Positions 16,490 to 25,278 are shown, counted from the stretch's first letter. The stretch: 42,089 bases of DNA from Methyloradius sp035460505 (GCA_035460505.1 DATHWP010000005.1:1-42089); one strand, 5' to 3'. The notes: generated by a model not told the origin, from the sequence alone. Numbers and translations: made by a program.

Positions 16490-18331
16490 ATGACTAAAGT
16501 ACATGTTTCAGAACTAGTTTTACGTGACGGACATCAGTCTCTGATTGCCACCCGCATGCGTACAGAAGATATGTTGCCTATTGCTGGCAAGCTGGATGAT
16601 GCAGGTTTTTGGTCGCTCGAGGCTTGGGGTGGCGCTACTTTTGACGCCTGTGTACGTTACCTGAAAGAAGACCCTTGGGAGCGCCTGAAAAAGTTACGTA
16701 AGGCCATGCCTAATAGCCAGATTCAAATGCTATTACGCGGACAAAATCTGTTGGGTTATCGCCATTATTCTGATGATGTAGTGCGTGCATTTGTGCAAAA
16801 GTCAGCAGACAACGGCGTGGATGTATTCCGCATTTTCGATGCCATGAATGATCTGCGTAACCTCAAGGTTTCGATTGAAGCCGTGAAAAAAGTAGGTAAA
16901 CACGCCGAAGGTACTATCAGCTATACCACAAGCCCCGTTCATGACATTCCCTATTTCGTCGCGCTGGCTAAAGAGCTAGAAGCTTTTGGCTGCGATACCA
17001 TTGCTATTAAAGACATGGCAAGCTTGCTGACCCCAGAAATCACTGGTGAATTAGTTAAGTCCTTGCGTGCAGCAGTTAAGTTACCAATTCACTTACACGC
17101 ACATGCCACATCTGGCTTGGCCAGCATGTCAGTGATGCGCGCTGTAGATAATGGTGTTGCAATTGTTGACGGCTGCATTTCTTCATTCGCCGAAGGTGCG
17201 AGCTTGCCGACTACGGAAAGTATCGTAGCCGCACTAAAAGGCACTGAATATGACACAGGCCTGGACATCGCAAAATTGCAGGAAATCGCCGCTTATTTCC
17301 GCGAAGTTCGTAAGAAATATTGGCAATTTGAAAGCGAGTTCACTGGTGTTGATACGCGTGTCTTAGTCAATCAAGTGCCTGGTGGCATGATTTCAAACCT
17401 GTCTAACCAGCTTAAAGAACAAGGTGCACTCGACCGTATGGACGAAGTGCTGGCTGAAATCCCTCGTGTACGCGAAGATTTGGGCTTTCCTCCACTGGTC
17501 ACACCAACTTCACAAATCGTCGGCACACAAGCTGTGCTGAATGTAATGACGGGTGCACGCTACAAATCAATCACCAATGAAGTTAAAAATTACTTCTTAG
17601 GTCAGTATGGCAAAGCCCCCAGCGCGGTTAATGCTGATGTGAAAAATCTTGCTGTGGGCGATGCAAAAGTTATTGAATGCCGCCCTGCTGATTTGCTTGA
17701 TAATGAAATGGAAAAGTTAAGTAGCGAAGTTGAAGGCTTGGCTAAATCCGAAGAAGATGTGCTGACATATGCCATGTTCCCTGATCTGGCGAAAACATTC
17801 TTGCAAGAACGGAATGCTGGCTCTCTCAAAGCAGAGCCATTGTTGACCAAAGAAACTGCTGCGACATCAGCTTCACGTTACGCACCGAACGAATTCAATG
17901 TCACCCTGCATGGAGAAACCTTCCATATCAAGTTGACTGGTAGCGGCCACCGCGGTGAAGAGCAACGTCCATTCTATGTCTCTGTTGATGGTATAGGTGA
18001 GGAAGTCATCGTTGAAACCCTGAGTGAGGTTGAAGTCTCAGGCAGTAAATCTGGTGGCAAGAAAAAAACGTCTGGTGGAGTTACAAGCAGCGGCCGCCCT
18101 CGCCCATCGCATGAAGGTTGTGTGACCACTGCCATGCCAGGCAGCATTGTTGAGGTGAAGGTTAAGGCTGGTGACAAAGTCACTGCTGGCGACCCCGTGC
18201 TTGTGATTGAAGCCATGAAGATGGAAAACGAAATCCAAGCCCCTAAAACTGGGATTGTAGTCGCTGTGCACGTGAAAAAGGGCGATACCGTTACCCCAGA
18301 TGAGTCTTTGCTGGAAATCAAGCCTGAATAA
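16490..18331 (+). CDS. pycB: Pyruvate carboxylase subunit B (carboxyltransferase plus biotinyl domain)
   Basis: Carboxyltransferase that moves the carboxyl group from biotin to pyruvate. The HMGL-like TIM barrel begins at residue 1 with LVLRDGHQSLIATR (metal Asp13) and continues with DVFRIFDAMND, TIAIKDMA and PIHLHAHATSG; a PYC/OADA conserved domain spans about 290-480; a Gly/Ser/Lys-rich linker at about 517-540 joins a C-terminal biotinyl domain with the biotin lysine at 577 in EAMKMEN. 613 residues fits PycB and oxaloacetate decarboxylase alpha. No membrane beta or gamma subunits follow and pycA precedes it by 43 bp, so the carboxylase direction is favoured over the sodium-pump decarboxylase. 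A terminator follows. Confidence 0.88.
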   Translation: MTKVHVSELVLRDGHQSLIATRMRTEDMLPIAGKLDDAGFWSLEAWGGATFDACVRYLKEDPWERLKKLRKAMPNSQIQMLLRGQNLLGYRHYSDDVVRAFVQKSADNGVDVFRIFDAMNDLRNLKVSIEAVKKVGKHAEGTISYTTSPVHDIPYFVALAKELEAFGCDTIAIKDMASLLTPEITGELVKSLRAAVKLPIHLHAHATSGLASMSVMRAVDNGVAIVDGCISSFAEGASLPTTESIVAALKGTEYDTGLDIAKLQEIAAYFREVRKKYWQFESEFTGVDTRVLVNQVPGGMISNLSNQLKEQGALDRMDEVLAEIPRVREDLGFPPLVTPTSQIVGTQAVLNVMTGARYKSITNEVKNYFLGQYGKAPSAVNADVKNLAVGDAKVIECRPADLLDNEMEKLSSEVEGLAKSEEDVLTYAMFPDLAKTFLQERNAGSLKAEPLLTKETAATSASRYAPNEFNVTLHGETFHIKLTGSGHRGEEQRPFYVSVDGIGEEVIVETLSEVEVSGSKSGGKKKTSGGVTSSGRPRPSHEGCVTTAMPGSIVEVKVKAGDKVTAGDPVLVIEAMKMENEIQAPKTGIVVAVHVKKGDTVTPDESLLEIKPE

Positions 18332-18363
18332 GTTACACACGCTTGTATAACAGCGATATTGAT

Positions 18364-18393
18364 AGCCGATGGCATATTTGCTATCGGCTTTTT
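18364..18393 (+). terminator. Rho-independent terminator after pycB
   Basis: A 10-bp stem with one G-U pair (AGCCGATGGC, loop ATATTT, GCTATCGGCT) runs directly into TTTTT. It lies 32 bp after the pycB stop and ends about 20 bp before the maf start, so it separates pycAB from maf or lets only some transcripts through. Confidence 0.88.
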
Positions 18394-18412
18394 AATTTGA
18401 AGATCAAAGCCT

Positions 18413-18994
18413 ATGAACCAACCCATTATTCTTGCCTCGTCGTCCCCTTTTAGGCGTGAGCTTTTGTCTCGACTTCAATTGCCATTTGGCGTGGTTTCGC
18501 CTGATATTGATGAGTCTCCTTTAGCGAATGAAGTGGCGCAAGCAACAGCATTGCGCCTAGCACAATTGAAAGCTCGTAAGGTTGCAGAAACTCACACAGA
18601 TGCCTTGGTGATTGGTTGCGATCAGGTAGCAACGCTTGATGACTCGCAGATTGGCAAGCCAGGCACACACATCAAGGCTTTCAAGCAGCTACAAATGTTA
18701 CGTGGCCGCAAAGTGACCTTTCACAGCGCACTTTGCCTGTATAACGCGCAATCTCAACACATGCAGGCTAAGGTTGTTCCCTATTTGGTTGAATTCAGAG
18801 CACTCACGGATGCACAGATTGAAAACTATCTACTGAAAGAACAGCCATATGATTGTGCAGGCAGCGCCAAATCTGAAGGCTTGGGTATCGCATTGATTAA
18901 ATCAATGGAAGGTAGCGACCCGAATGCCTTAATCGGTTTGCCCTTGATTGCACTCACTAATATGCTTATTAACGAAGGCATTACCATCGTTTAG
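18413..18994 (+). CDS. yceF: Maf-family nucleotide pyrophosphatase, YceF type
   Basis: House-cleaning pyrophosphatase. The YceF branch hydrolyses m7GTP in E. coli. It begins with ILASSSPFRRELLSRLQ (phosphate-binding loop), then DIDESP, VIGCDQVA, GKPGTH, and CAGSAKSEGLGIALIKSMEGSDPNALIGLPL, which is YceF-like (GRDPNTLVGLPL in E. coli) rather than the Maf/YhdE dTTPase type. 193 residues is normal. The ATG has GAAG 9 bp upstream. In gammaproteobacteria yceF sits divergent to yceD; here pycAB lies between the two. A terminator ends 19 bp before the start and no clear promoter follows it. Confidence 0.92.
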   Translation: MNQPIILASSSPFRRELLSRLQLPFGVVSPDIDESPLANEVAQATALRLAQLKARKVAETHTDALVIGCDQVATLDDSQIGKPGTHIKAFKQLQMLRGRKVTFHSALCLYNAQSQHMQAKVVPYLVEFRALTDAQIENYLLKEQPYDCAGSAKSEGLGIALIKSMEGSDPNALIGLPLIALTNMLINEGITIV

Positions 18995-19041
18995 CAGGCA
19001 ATGTTTTATAGCTAGACCCACCAATCTCTTGGGAGAATATC

Positions 19042-20499
19042 TTGCAAACACCGATTAAAAATACTGTAAAGATTGCTTTAGTAGTAGCTGCGCTATATGC
19101 GAGCACTGGTTTCTCAGCGGATATAGATGAAACACGTAGCACCCTGCAAGATCAGCAAGAAGTCGCTGTGACCATCTATAACGACAATCTTGCATTGGTC
19201 AAAGACCAGCGCAAAATCAAGCTTAAAAACGGCAGCAACAGCTTGGCTTTTCGTGATGTGAGCGCGCAAATTCGGCCTGAAACAGCTCTGTTGCGCAGTT
19301 TGACCAACCCCAATAGCTTTAACGTGATCGAGCAGAATTTCGACTTTGATTTGCTGACGCCAGAAAAGTTACTCGAAAAATATGTGGGTAAAAATGTCAC
19401 CATTATCAAAACCAACCCAAGCAACGGTGCTGAAACCAGCGAGCAAGCGCAAGTGCTGTCGGCGAATAATGGCATTGTGCTAAAGATATCAGACCGCATA
19501 GAGACGGGCCTGTCAGGCCGTATTGTTTATAGCGACGTTCCTGCCAACCTGCGTGACAGGCCGACACTGGTAATGCAAATAAACAGTAAATTAGCTACCG
19601 AGCAAAATGTGGAACTGAGTTATTTAACAGGTGGGCTAGGCTGGAAAGCCGATTATGTGGCAGAACTTAACCCTGCTGAAGACAAACTTGATCTATCTGG
19701 ATGGGTCACGCTAACGAATACCAGCGGCACTAGTTATCACAACGCCAAACTGCAATTAGTAGCGGGCGATGTCAATCGTGTGGTTGAACAACGCCCAGCA
19801 ATGATGGAAATGGTTAGACGAAAAACAGAGATGGTGATGGATGCTGCAGCCCCGATGGCTGAAGAATCTTTGCTTGAATATCACCTTTATACACTCGACA
19901 GAACAACCTCTTTGGCTGAGAACCAGACCAAGCAAGTGGCGCTATTAAGTGCAAGCGCAGTACCTGTGCGCAAAGAACTGTTACTGCAAGGCTCTGAATA
20001 TTACTATCAATCCAGCTACGGCGATCTTGGTCAGAAAATGAAGGTTGGGGTATTTATCCAGTTTGATAATAAAGAATCTTCAAAACTCGGTATGCCTTTG
20101 CCCAAAGGCATCTTGCGCGTTTATAAGAAAGATAATGCTGGTAACGCCCAGTTTGTTGGGGAAGATTCGATTGACCATACACCTAAAAATGAAACCGTCC
20201 GTTTGAAACTGGGCGATAGTTTTGATGTGACTGCAGACAAAAAACAGACTGACTTCAAGCGATTACCTAATCCAGCCAAAGGCAATGCACTGTATGAAAG
20301 TGCTTATGAAATTGTACTGAAAAATGCTAAAAAAGAAACTGTGACTGTGACTGTGCAAGAGCCCATACCTGCGGACTGGAAGATTATCCAGGAAAACCTC
20401 CCAAGCAAGAAAATGACGAGCAATACCAATATCTGGAAGGTGGACGTGCCAGCCGAAGGCAAAGCTGTGCTGACTTACCGTGTACAGGTAAAGTATTAA
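19042..20499 (+). CDS. Exported DUF4139 domain protein
   Basis: Function unknown. A Sec signal peptide (basic start, IALVVAALYASTGFSA, cleavage near residue 25) is followed by an N-terminal beta domain (VAVTIYNDNLALVKDQRKI, LRDVSAQIRPETALLR) and the DUF4139 region from about residue 190 (LSYLTGGLGWKADYVAEL, then LSGWVTLTNTSGTSY, up to the terminal LTYRVQVKY). The family belongs to periplasmic or surface beta-sandwich proteins with no settled role. The start is TTG at 19042-19044 with an excellent GGGAG ribosome site 6 bp upstream; no other start gives a signal peptide. 485 residues is normal. It lies 47 bp after yceF and 1 bp before the methylase gene, so the three likely form one transcript. 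Confidence 0.8.
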   Translation: MQTPIKNTVKIALVVAALYASTGFSADIDETRSTLQDQQEVAVTIYNDNLALVKDQRKIKLKNGSNSLAFRDVSAQIRPETALLRSLTNPNSFNVIEQNFDFDLLTPEKLLEKYVGKNVTIIKTNPSNGAETSEQAQVLSANNGIVLKISDRIETGLSGRIVYSDVPANLRDRPTLVMQINSKLATEQNVELSYLTGGLGWKADYVAELNPAEDKLDLSGWVTLTNTSGTSYHNAKLQLVAGDVNRVVEQRPAMMEMVRRKTEMVMDAAAPMAEESLLEYHLYTLDRTTSLAENQTKQVALLSASAVPVRKELLLQGSEYYYQSSYGDLGQKMKVGVFIQFDNKESSKLGMPLPKGILRVYKKDNAGNAQFVGEDSIDHTPKNETVRLKLGDSFDVTADKKQTDFKRLPNPAKGNALYESAYEIVLKNAKKETVTVTVQEPIPADWKIIQENLPSKKMTSNTNIWKVDVPAEGKAVLTYRVQVKY

Positions 20500-20500
20500 T

Positions 20501-21214
20501 ATGGCGGCTGGTACGTTATACCTGATTCCTGTCACGCTGGGTGGGGATAATCTGGCGCAGGTATTACCCCCAGAAGTCGTTACACTTGCACAGAAGCTTG
20601 ATACATTCGTAGTAGAAAATGAAAAGACTGCGCGTCGTTTTCTCGGGTTGATTAAAACAGTCAAGCCCGTGCGCGAGATTCAACTACTAACACTCAACGA
20701 ACATACGATTGAAAGTGAATTGGCGGCTTTATTGGCACCGTTATTAGCTGGCTCGGATGTCGGCCTGATGTCTGAAGCGGGTTGCCCAGGTGTTGCAGAC
20801 CCAGGTGCTAGATTGGCGGCATTAGCGCACAGCAAAGGCATACGGGTAGCCCCGTTGGTCGGCCCCTCTTCGATTTTGCTCAGCTTGATGGCATCTGGTT
20901 TTAATGGGCAGAGATTCACTTTTCTGGGCTATTTGCCTAGTGATAAGGCAGCGCGTATTCAGCGCATCAAGGAAATAGAGAAAAACTCACAAAAGCATAA
21001 TGAAACGCAGATTTTTATTGAAACACCCTATCGTAACCAACACATGCTCGAAGACCTGTTAGCGCATTGCAGTTCGCATACAAGGCTATGCATCGCATGC
21101 AATATCAGTTTGGATAGCGAATCTATTGTGAGTAAACCAATCAGTGCGTGGAAAAAATCGACTTTGCCAGAACTGCATAAACAGCTCTGCGTGTTTCTAC
21201 TGTTGACTGAGTAG
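20501..21214 (+). CDS. Short RsmI-like tetrapyrrole-methylase-family SAM methyltransferase
   Basis: SAM-dependent methylase of the tetrapyrrole (corrin/porphyrin) methylase fold, a shorter relative of 16S rRNA methylase RsmI. It shows GTLYLIPVTLG, the SAM-loop region DVGLMSEAGCPGVADPGARL, LVGPSSILLSLMASGFNGQRFTFLGYLP and FIETPYRN, as in RsmI, but the C-terminal domain is short (237 residues against about 285). Its target may not be rRNA; no function is established for this subgroup that I know of. It begins 1 bp after the DUF4139 stop and overlaps the convergent rnhB by 18 bp. A second, full-length RsmI would be expected elsewhere in the genome. Confidence 0.8.
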   Translation: MAAGTLYLIPVTLGGDNLAQVLPPEVVTLAQKLDTFVVENEKTARRFLGLIKTVKPVREIQLLTLNEHTIESELAALLAPLLAGSDVGLMSEAGCPGVADPGARLAALAHSKGIRVAPLVGPSSILLSLMASGFNGQRFTFLGYLPSDKAARIQRIKEIEKNSQKHNETQIFIETPYRNQHMLEDLLAHCSSHTRLCIACNISLDSESIVSKPISAWKKSTLPELHKQLCVFLLLTE

Positions 21215-21775
21215 GTTTCTCACGGGCGCATAACTGCGGCGGTGCACGGCAGATACCCCATATTGAATAAGCCGCTGCATATGCTCAGCGGTGGGATAAC
21301 CTTTGTGTTTGGCAAAGTTATATTCTGGATAGAGTTTATCAAGCTGGATTAATTCGAAATCCCTGGCAGTTTTTGCCAGAATAGAAGCGGCTGAAATGCC
21401 TTCGACCTTGCTGTCGCCTTTGACTATCGCTTCTGATGCCATTGAAACTTTCGGGCAGTGCAAACCATCCACCAGAATTTTATGCGGCGTCATATGCAAC
21501 TGCTCCACAGCACGCTTCATCGCTAGCAGGCTGGCTTGTAAGATATTAATCTCATCTATCTCTTCTACACTACTGCTTGCAATCGCCCACGCTAGCGCAT
21601 GCTCTTTAATTTGCAATGCCAAGTAATCACGCTTTTTCTCACTGAGTTTCTTAGAATCGGCCAAGCCAATGATAGGTTTGGCCGGATCAAGTATCACTGC
21701 CGCAGCATATACGGCACCAGCTAAAGGGCCCCGCCCCGCCTCATCTACGCCACATATCAGATAAAACTGATTCAT
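21197..21775 (-). CDS. rnhB: Ribonuclease HII
   Basis: Removes RNA from RNA-DNA hybrids and single ribonucleotides from DNA. The acidic active site is visible: Asp11 and Glu12 in GVDEAGRGPLAG, Asp103 in KILVDGLHCP, and a fourth acid in the GDSKVEGISAASILAKTARD segment. Typical features LADSKKLSEKKR and YPEYNFAKHKGYPT are present. 192 residues is normal. It is 4 bp downstream of lpxB, the last gene of the long envelope cluster, and its end overlaps the convergent methylase gene. Confidence 0.96.
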   Translation of the reverse strand: MNQFYLICGVDEAGRGPLAGAVYAAAVILDPAKPIIGLADSKKLSEKKRDYLALQIKEHALAWAIASSSVEEIDEINILQASLLAMKRAVEQLHMTPHKILVDGLHCPKVSMASEAIVKGDSKVEGISAASILAKTARDFELIQLDKLYPEYNFAKHKGYPTAEHMQRLIQYGVSAVHRRSYAPVRNLLSQQ

Positions 21776-21779
21776 ATAC

Positions 21780-22919
21780 TTAATGAAGGTAGGCCAAAAT
21801 GGCTGCAGCGGCCTTTTCTTCGGTATTTTGCCGTAGCCTATGATGTATTTCAGTGAATTCTTTTCGTATTTCTTCGATCAATGGCTTATCTTCAAGTAGC
21901 TTGATGGTGGCGTCTGCAATTTTCTCGGGTGTTGCTTCTTTTTGCAGTAATTCAGGCACCACAAATCTGCCAGCAAGCACATTAGGCAAGCCTACATAGG
22001 GCAAATAATTCATGCGTTTTAGAATTTGCCAGCTTAACCATGGCATACGATAAGTGATGACCATGGGACGTTTGTAAAGAGCAGCCTCAAGCGTGGCTGT
22101 ACCAGATGCCACGATGACAGCATCAGCCGCCTCCATTGCAAGATGTGCATGCCCAAACAAAATCTGAATAGGCAATTGCTCTTCACCCTGATTCTCGTAG
22201 ATCGCCTGTTCAAAAATCTTTCGGGTTTCACGCGTAATCAGTGGAACCAGAAATTGAACCTCAGGCATGGTATCAAGTATCTGCTTGGCAGTTTTAACGA
22301 ATAAATCAGCCAGTTGTTTGACTTCACTTTGTCGGCTACCTGGCAGCATGGCAATCACCAGTTGGTGCGATTTGAGCTTCAACTGCTCGCGCGCATCGGC
22401 TTTATTAGGCTCAATAGGAATGATGTCTGCCAAGGGATGGCCAACATAGGAAACAGGAATACCTGCCTCCTGATAGATTGCAGGTTCAAAAGGAAACAAG
22501 GCCAACACATGCGAGACTGCGCGCTTGATTTTGCCAATGCGGCCTTTACGCCAAGCCCAGATTGATGGGCTGACATAATGAATAGTCTTGATGCCCTTGC
22601 GCTTTAGTTTGCGCTCTAGTGCAAAGTTGAAGTCTGGCGCATCAATGCCAATGAATAAATCAGGACGGCTATTGAGTATGCTTTTATATACTTGCTTGCG
22701 TATCTTTAACAAGCCGGGCAGATGCCGTAATACCTCGACATAACCACGCACTGACAATTTTTCAATGGGGAATAAGGATGTTGCACCCTCACTAATCATT
22801 TTAGGTCCCGCAATCCCGACAAACTCTAGATCAGGCCTGTGTTTCTTTAATGCATGGATGAGGTGGCTACCAAGCAAGTCGCCAGACGCTTCTCCGGCTA
22901 CGATTCCGATAGTTGGCAT
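21780..22919 (-). CDS. lpxB: Lipid-A-disaccharide synthase
   Basis: Glycosyltransferase family 19 enzyme that joins UDP-diacylglucosamine and lipid X into the lipid A disaccharide at the inner membrane. It begins GIVAGEASGDLLGSHLIHAL, the family signature, with VSPSIWAWRKGRIGKIKR, LPGSRQSEVKQL and ASGTATLEAAL (nucleotide-sugar binding). 379 residues is standard. It lies 19 bp after lpxA and 4 bp before rnhB. Confidence 0.97.
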   Translation of the reverse strand: MPTIGIVAGEASGDLLGSHLIHALKKHRPDLEFVGIAGPKMISEGATSLFPIEKLSVRGYVEVLRHLPGLLKIRKQVYKSILNSRPDLFIGIDAPDFNFALERKLKRKGIKTIHYVSPSIWAWRKGRIGKIKRAVSHVLALFPFEPAIYQEAGIPVSYVGHPLADIIPIEPNKADAREQLKLKSHQLVIAMLPGSRQSEVKQLADLFVKTAKQILDTMPEVQFLVPLITRETRKIFEQAIYENQGEEQLPIQILFGHAHLAMEAADAVIVASGTATLEAALYKRPMVITYRMPWLSWQILKRMNYLPYVGLPNVLAGRFVVPELLQKEATPEKIADATIKLLEDKPLIEEIRKEFTEIHHRLRQNTEEKAAAAILAYLH

Positions 22920-22938
22920 ACTTAGTCTGACGGCTTAG

Positions 22939-23721
22939 TTAGCGGACGATGCCGCGGGTAGATTGGTTTAGAAACTCAAGAAGAATACCAAGTTCAGGGC
23001 AACTGGCTTGCTGTTTAGCAATCTCCTGCTTAGCTTCTTCCAGAGTCAAACCATTACGATATAAGGCTTTGTAGGCGCGCTTGATCTGCAACATAGCCTC
23101 TGGTGTAAATCCACGTCGTTTAAGGCCTTCACTATTGATACCATGCGGTTTAGCATCATAGCCAGCTGCTGTTATGTAGGGTGGAATGTCTTTAAAAACG
23201 ACAGTGTTTACAGCGGTAATCACATGCGCCCCGATTTTGCAGAACTGATGCACCAAAGTAAAGCCACCAAGTATGGCGTAATCGTGCATATCTACATGAC
23301 CGGCCAACGAGGAGTTATTTGCCAGAATGGTGTTGTTACCTACATCGCAATCGTGAGCAATATGCACATACGCCATCACCCAGTTATTGTTGCCAATCTT
23401 GGTTAGGCCTTTATCTTGAATCGTGCCTCTATTGAAAGTACAAAACTCACGAATTGTGTTGCCGTCGCCAATTTCAAGGCGTGTAGGCTCATTTTTGTAT
23501 TTCTTGTCTTGTGGCGCTTCACCTAATGATGAAAACTGGAATATCTGGTTATTTTTGCCTATGGTTGTATGGCCATTAATAACGGTATGGCTACCAACAG
23601 TTGTCCCACTACCAATCTTGACATCAGGGCCAATAATGGCATAAGGACCGATCTCAACACTGGAATCAATTGATGCTTTAGGATCTACGATGGCTGTAGA
23701 GTGAATTTTCGCCTGGGTCAT
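22939..23721 (-). CDS. lpxA: UDP-N-acetylglucosamine acyltransferase
   Basis: First enzyme of lipid A synthesis, moving a hydroxyacyl chain from acyl-ACP to UDP-GlcNAc. It is a left-handed parallel beta-helix of hexapeptide repeats (for example IDSSVEIGPYAIIGPDVKIG) with catalytic His123 in VHIAHDCDVGNN and a helical C-terminal domain (FTPEAMLQIKRAYKALYRNG). The ATG at 23719-23721 gives the normal N terminus IHSTAIVDPKA and 260 residues; an upstream GTG at 23749 would overlap fabZ by 25 bp and add unconserved residues. It lies 5 bp after fabZ. Confidence 0.96.
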   Translation of the reverse strand: MTQAKIHSTAIVDPKASIDSSVEIGPYAIIGPDVKIGSGTTVGSHTVINGHTTIGKNNQIFQFSSLGEAPQDKKYKNEPTRLEIGDGNTIREFCTFNRGTIQDKGLTKIGNNNWVMAYVHIAHDCDVGNNTILANNSSLAGHVDMHDYAILGGFTLVHQFCKIGAHVITAVNTVVFKDIPPYITAAGYDAKPHGINSEGLKRRGFTPEAMLQIKRAYKALYRNGLTLEEAKQEIAKQQASCPELGILLEFLNQSTRGIVR

Positions 23722-23726
23722 AGTAA

Positions 23727-24188
23727 TTAGTCGATGGCCTTCAAAATACACATCATCTCTGCCTCTGCCACGACGACATCATCTACCAGAGCCTGGCCTT
23801 TGTATTTCCAGATACCCCTCAGTACACGGTCAATGCTGACTTTCAGGACTAATTGATCACCAGGTGAAACAGGTTTCTTGAATCGTGCATTATCAATGCC
23901 CGCAAAATAATAGACTGAGTCATCACTAGGCTTGGTATCCATGGTCTTAAATGACAAAATAGCGGCAGCCTGTGCCAATGCTTCTACAATCAGCACACCT
24001 GGCATGACTGGGTGATATGGGAAATGGCCAGGGAAAAATGGCTCATTCATGCTGACATTTTTGATGGCAACTATTTCTTTGCCCAATTCGAGAGAAATGA
24101 CCCTATCTACCAGCATAAAAGGATAACGATGCGGTAGATGATTCAATATTTCATGGATATCCATGCTCGTCACTGCCTTGTCACTCAT
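23727..24188 (-). CDS. fabZ: 3-hydroxyacyl-ACP dehydratase FabZ
   Basis: Hot-dog fold dehydratase of fatty acid elongation; it also competes with LpxA for hydroxyacyl-ACP, so its position between lpxD and lpxA matters for balancing lipid A against phospholipid. Catalytic His55 in FFPGHFPYHP and Glu69 in MPGVLIVEALAQ are visible; the N terminus shows HLPHRYPFMLVDRV. 153 residues is normal. It is 34 bp after lpxD. Confidence 0.97.
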   Translation of the reverse strand: MSDKAVTSMDIHEILNHLPHRYPFMLVDRVISLELGKEIVAIKNVSMNEPFFPGHFPYHPVMPGVLIVEALAQAAAILSFKTMDTKPSDDSVYYFAGIDNARFKKPVSPGDQLVLKVSIDRVLRGIWKYKGQALVDDVVVAEAEMMCILKAID

Positions 24189-24222
24189 GGCTTTCTCTCA
24201 TTCTTTTTCGGTTTTGTATAAT

Positions 24223-25278
24223 TTAATCTGGCTTCGTGCTGTCTAGCTGAGATTTAACTTTAGCTAATTCTCGTTCTAATTCTTTAAGTCTGTCATTCAC
24301 GCTTCCGACCCGGCGGATATTGGCCGCTGTTTTCAACCATTCATCATGCGTCTGGAACGGCATGAGCGCTGTATAGGTATCGGCTTTGGTCAGCGAACGG
24401 GTAATCATGCTGCCTGGTGAAATAGTGACATCATCCGCTATTTCCAGATGCCCCAATATCATAGCAGCGCCCCCTATTTTGCAGCGTTTACCAATCACTG
24501 CACTACCCGCAATACCCACACATCCTGCAATAACGCTGTGCTCGCCAATACGGCAGTTATGCCCAATCTGTATCAGGTTATCTAATTTGCAACCTGTTTC
24601 AATAATTGTATCGTCCAAGGCTCCACGATCAATGGTGGTATTAGCGCCTATTTCCACATGATCTTCTATTATCACGCGCCCAACTTGGGGAATTTTGACC
24701 CACTTACCATCATCATTGGCATAACCAAATCCATCTGCACCAATCACCGTACCTGAAGCTACAACACAGTGTTTACCTAGGTGGCAATCATGATAAATAG
24801 TCACATTGGCTTGCAATGTAGTGTTCTCACGAATGACAACACCCCTACCAATACTGCAATTGCTGCCTATGATTACATTCTCACCAAGAATGACATCTGC
24901 CCCAATCACGACCTTTGCTGCAATGTGGCAAGATGCTGGTATTTCAGCACTAGGATCAACAACTGCTGTTTGGTGAATTCCCTTTTCGTAAAGCTCAACT
25001 GGGTTTAGTAACTCTGAAACACGTGCAAAATAAGCGTAAGGATTTTCTGTGACGATACGAGGTAATTGAGTTAACGCCTGATTCTCTGGGCTTAGAATAA
25101 CAGCGCTGGCTTTAGTCACTGCAAGCTGATTTCGGTACTTTGATTCTCTTAAGAAAGTAATATGCCCCTGCTGTGCATTTGCAATTGAAGCTACTCTGCT
25201 GATTTTTGTATGACTACTATCAACTAATAAGCCACCCAATATAGATACAATCTCTTGCAGTGAATAGGTCTTGGGCAT
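24223..25278 (-). CDS. lpxD: UDP-3-O-acylglucosamine N-acyltransferase
   Basis: Third committed step of lipid A synthesis, adding the second hydroxyacyl chain. Residues 1-100 form the uridine-binding domain (SLQEIVSILGG, HITFLRESKYRNQL); residues 105-300 are hexapeptide repeats with catalytic His240 in NLIQIGHNCRIGEH; the C-terminal helix (LKELERELAKVKSQL) is a coiled coil. 351 residues is standard. It lies 51 bp after skp and before fabZ, as in most proteobacteria. Confidence 0.97.
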   Translation of the reverse strand: MPKTYSLQEIVSILGGLLVDSSHTKISRVASIANAQQGHITFLRESKYRNQLAVTKASAVILSPENQALTQLPRIVTENPYAYFARVSELLNPVELYEKGIHQTAVVDPSAEIPASCHIAAKVVIGADVILGENVIIGSNCSIGRGVVIRENTTLQANVTIYHDCHLGKHCVVASGTVIGADGFGYANDDGKWVKIPQVGRVIIEDHVEIGANTTIDRGALDDTIIETGCKLDNLIQIGHNCRIGEHSVIAGCVGIAGSAVIGKRCKIGGAAMILGHLEIADDVTISPGSMITRSLTKADTYTALMPFQTHDEWLKTAANIRRVGSVNDRLKELERELAKVKSQLDSTKPD

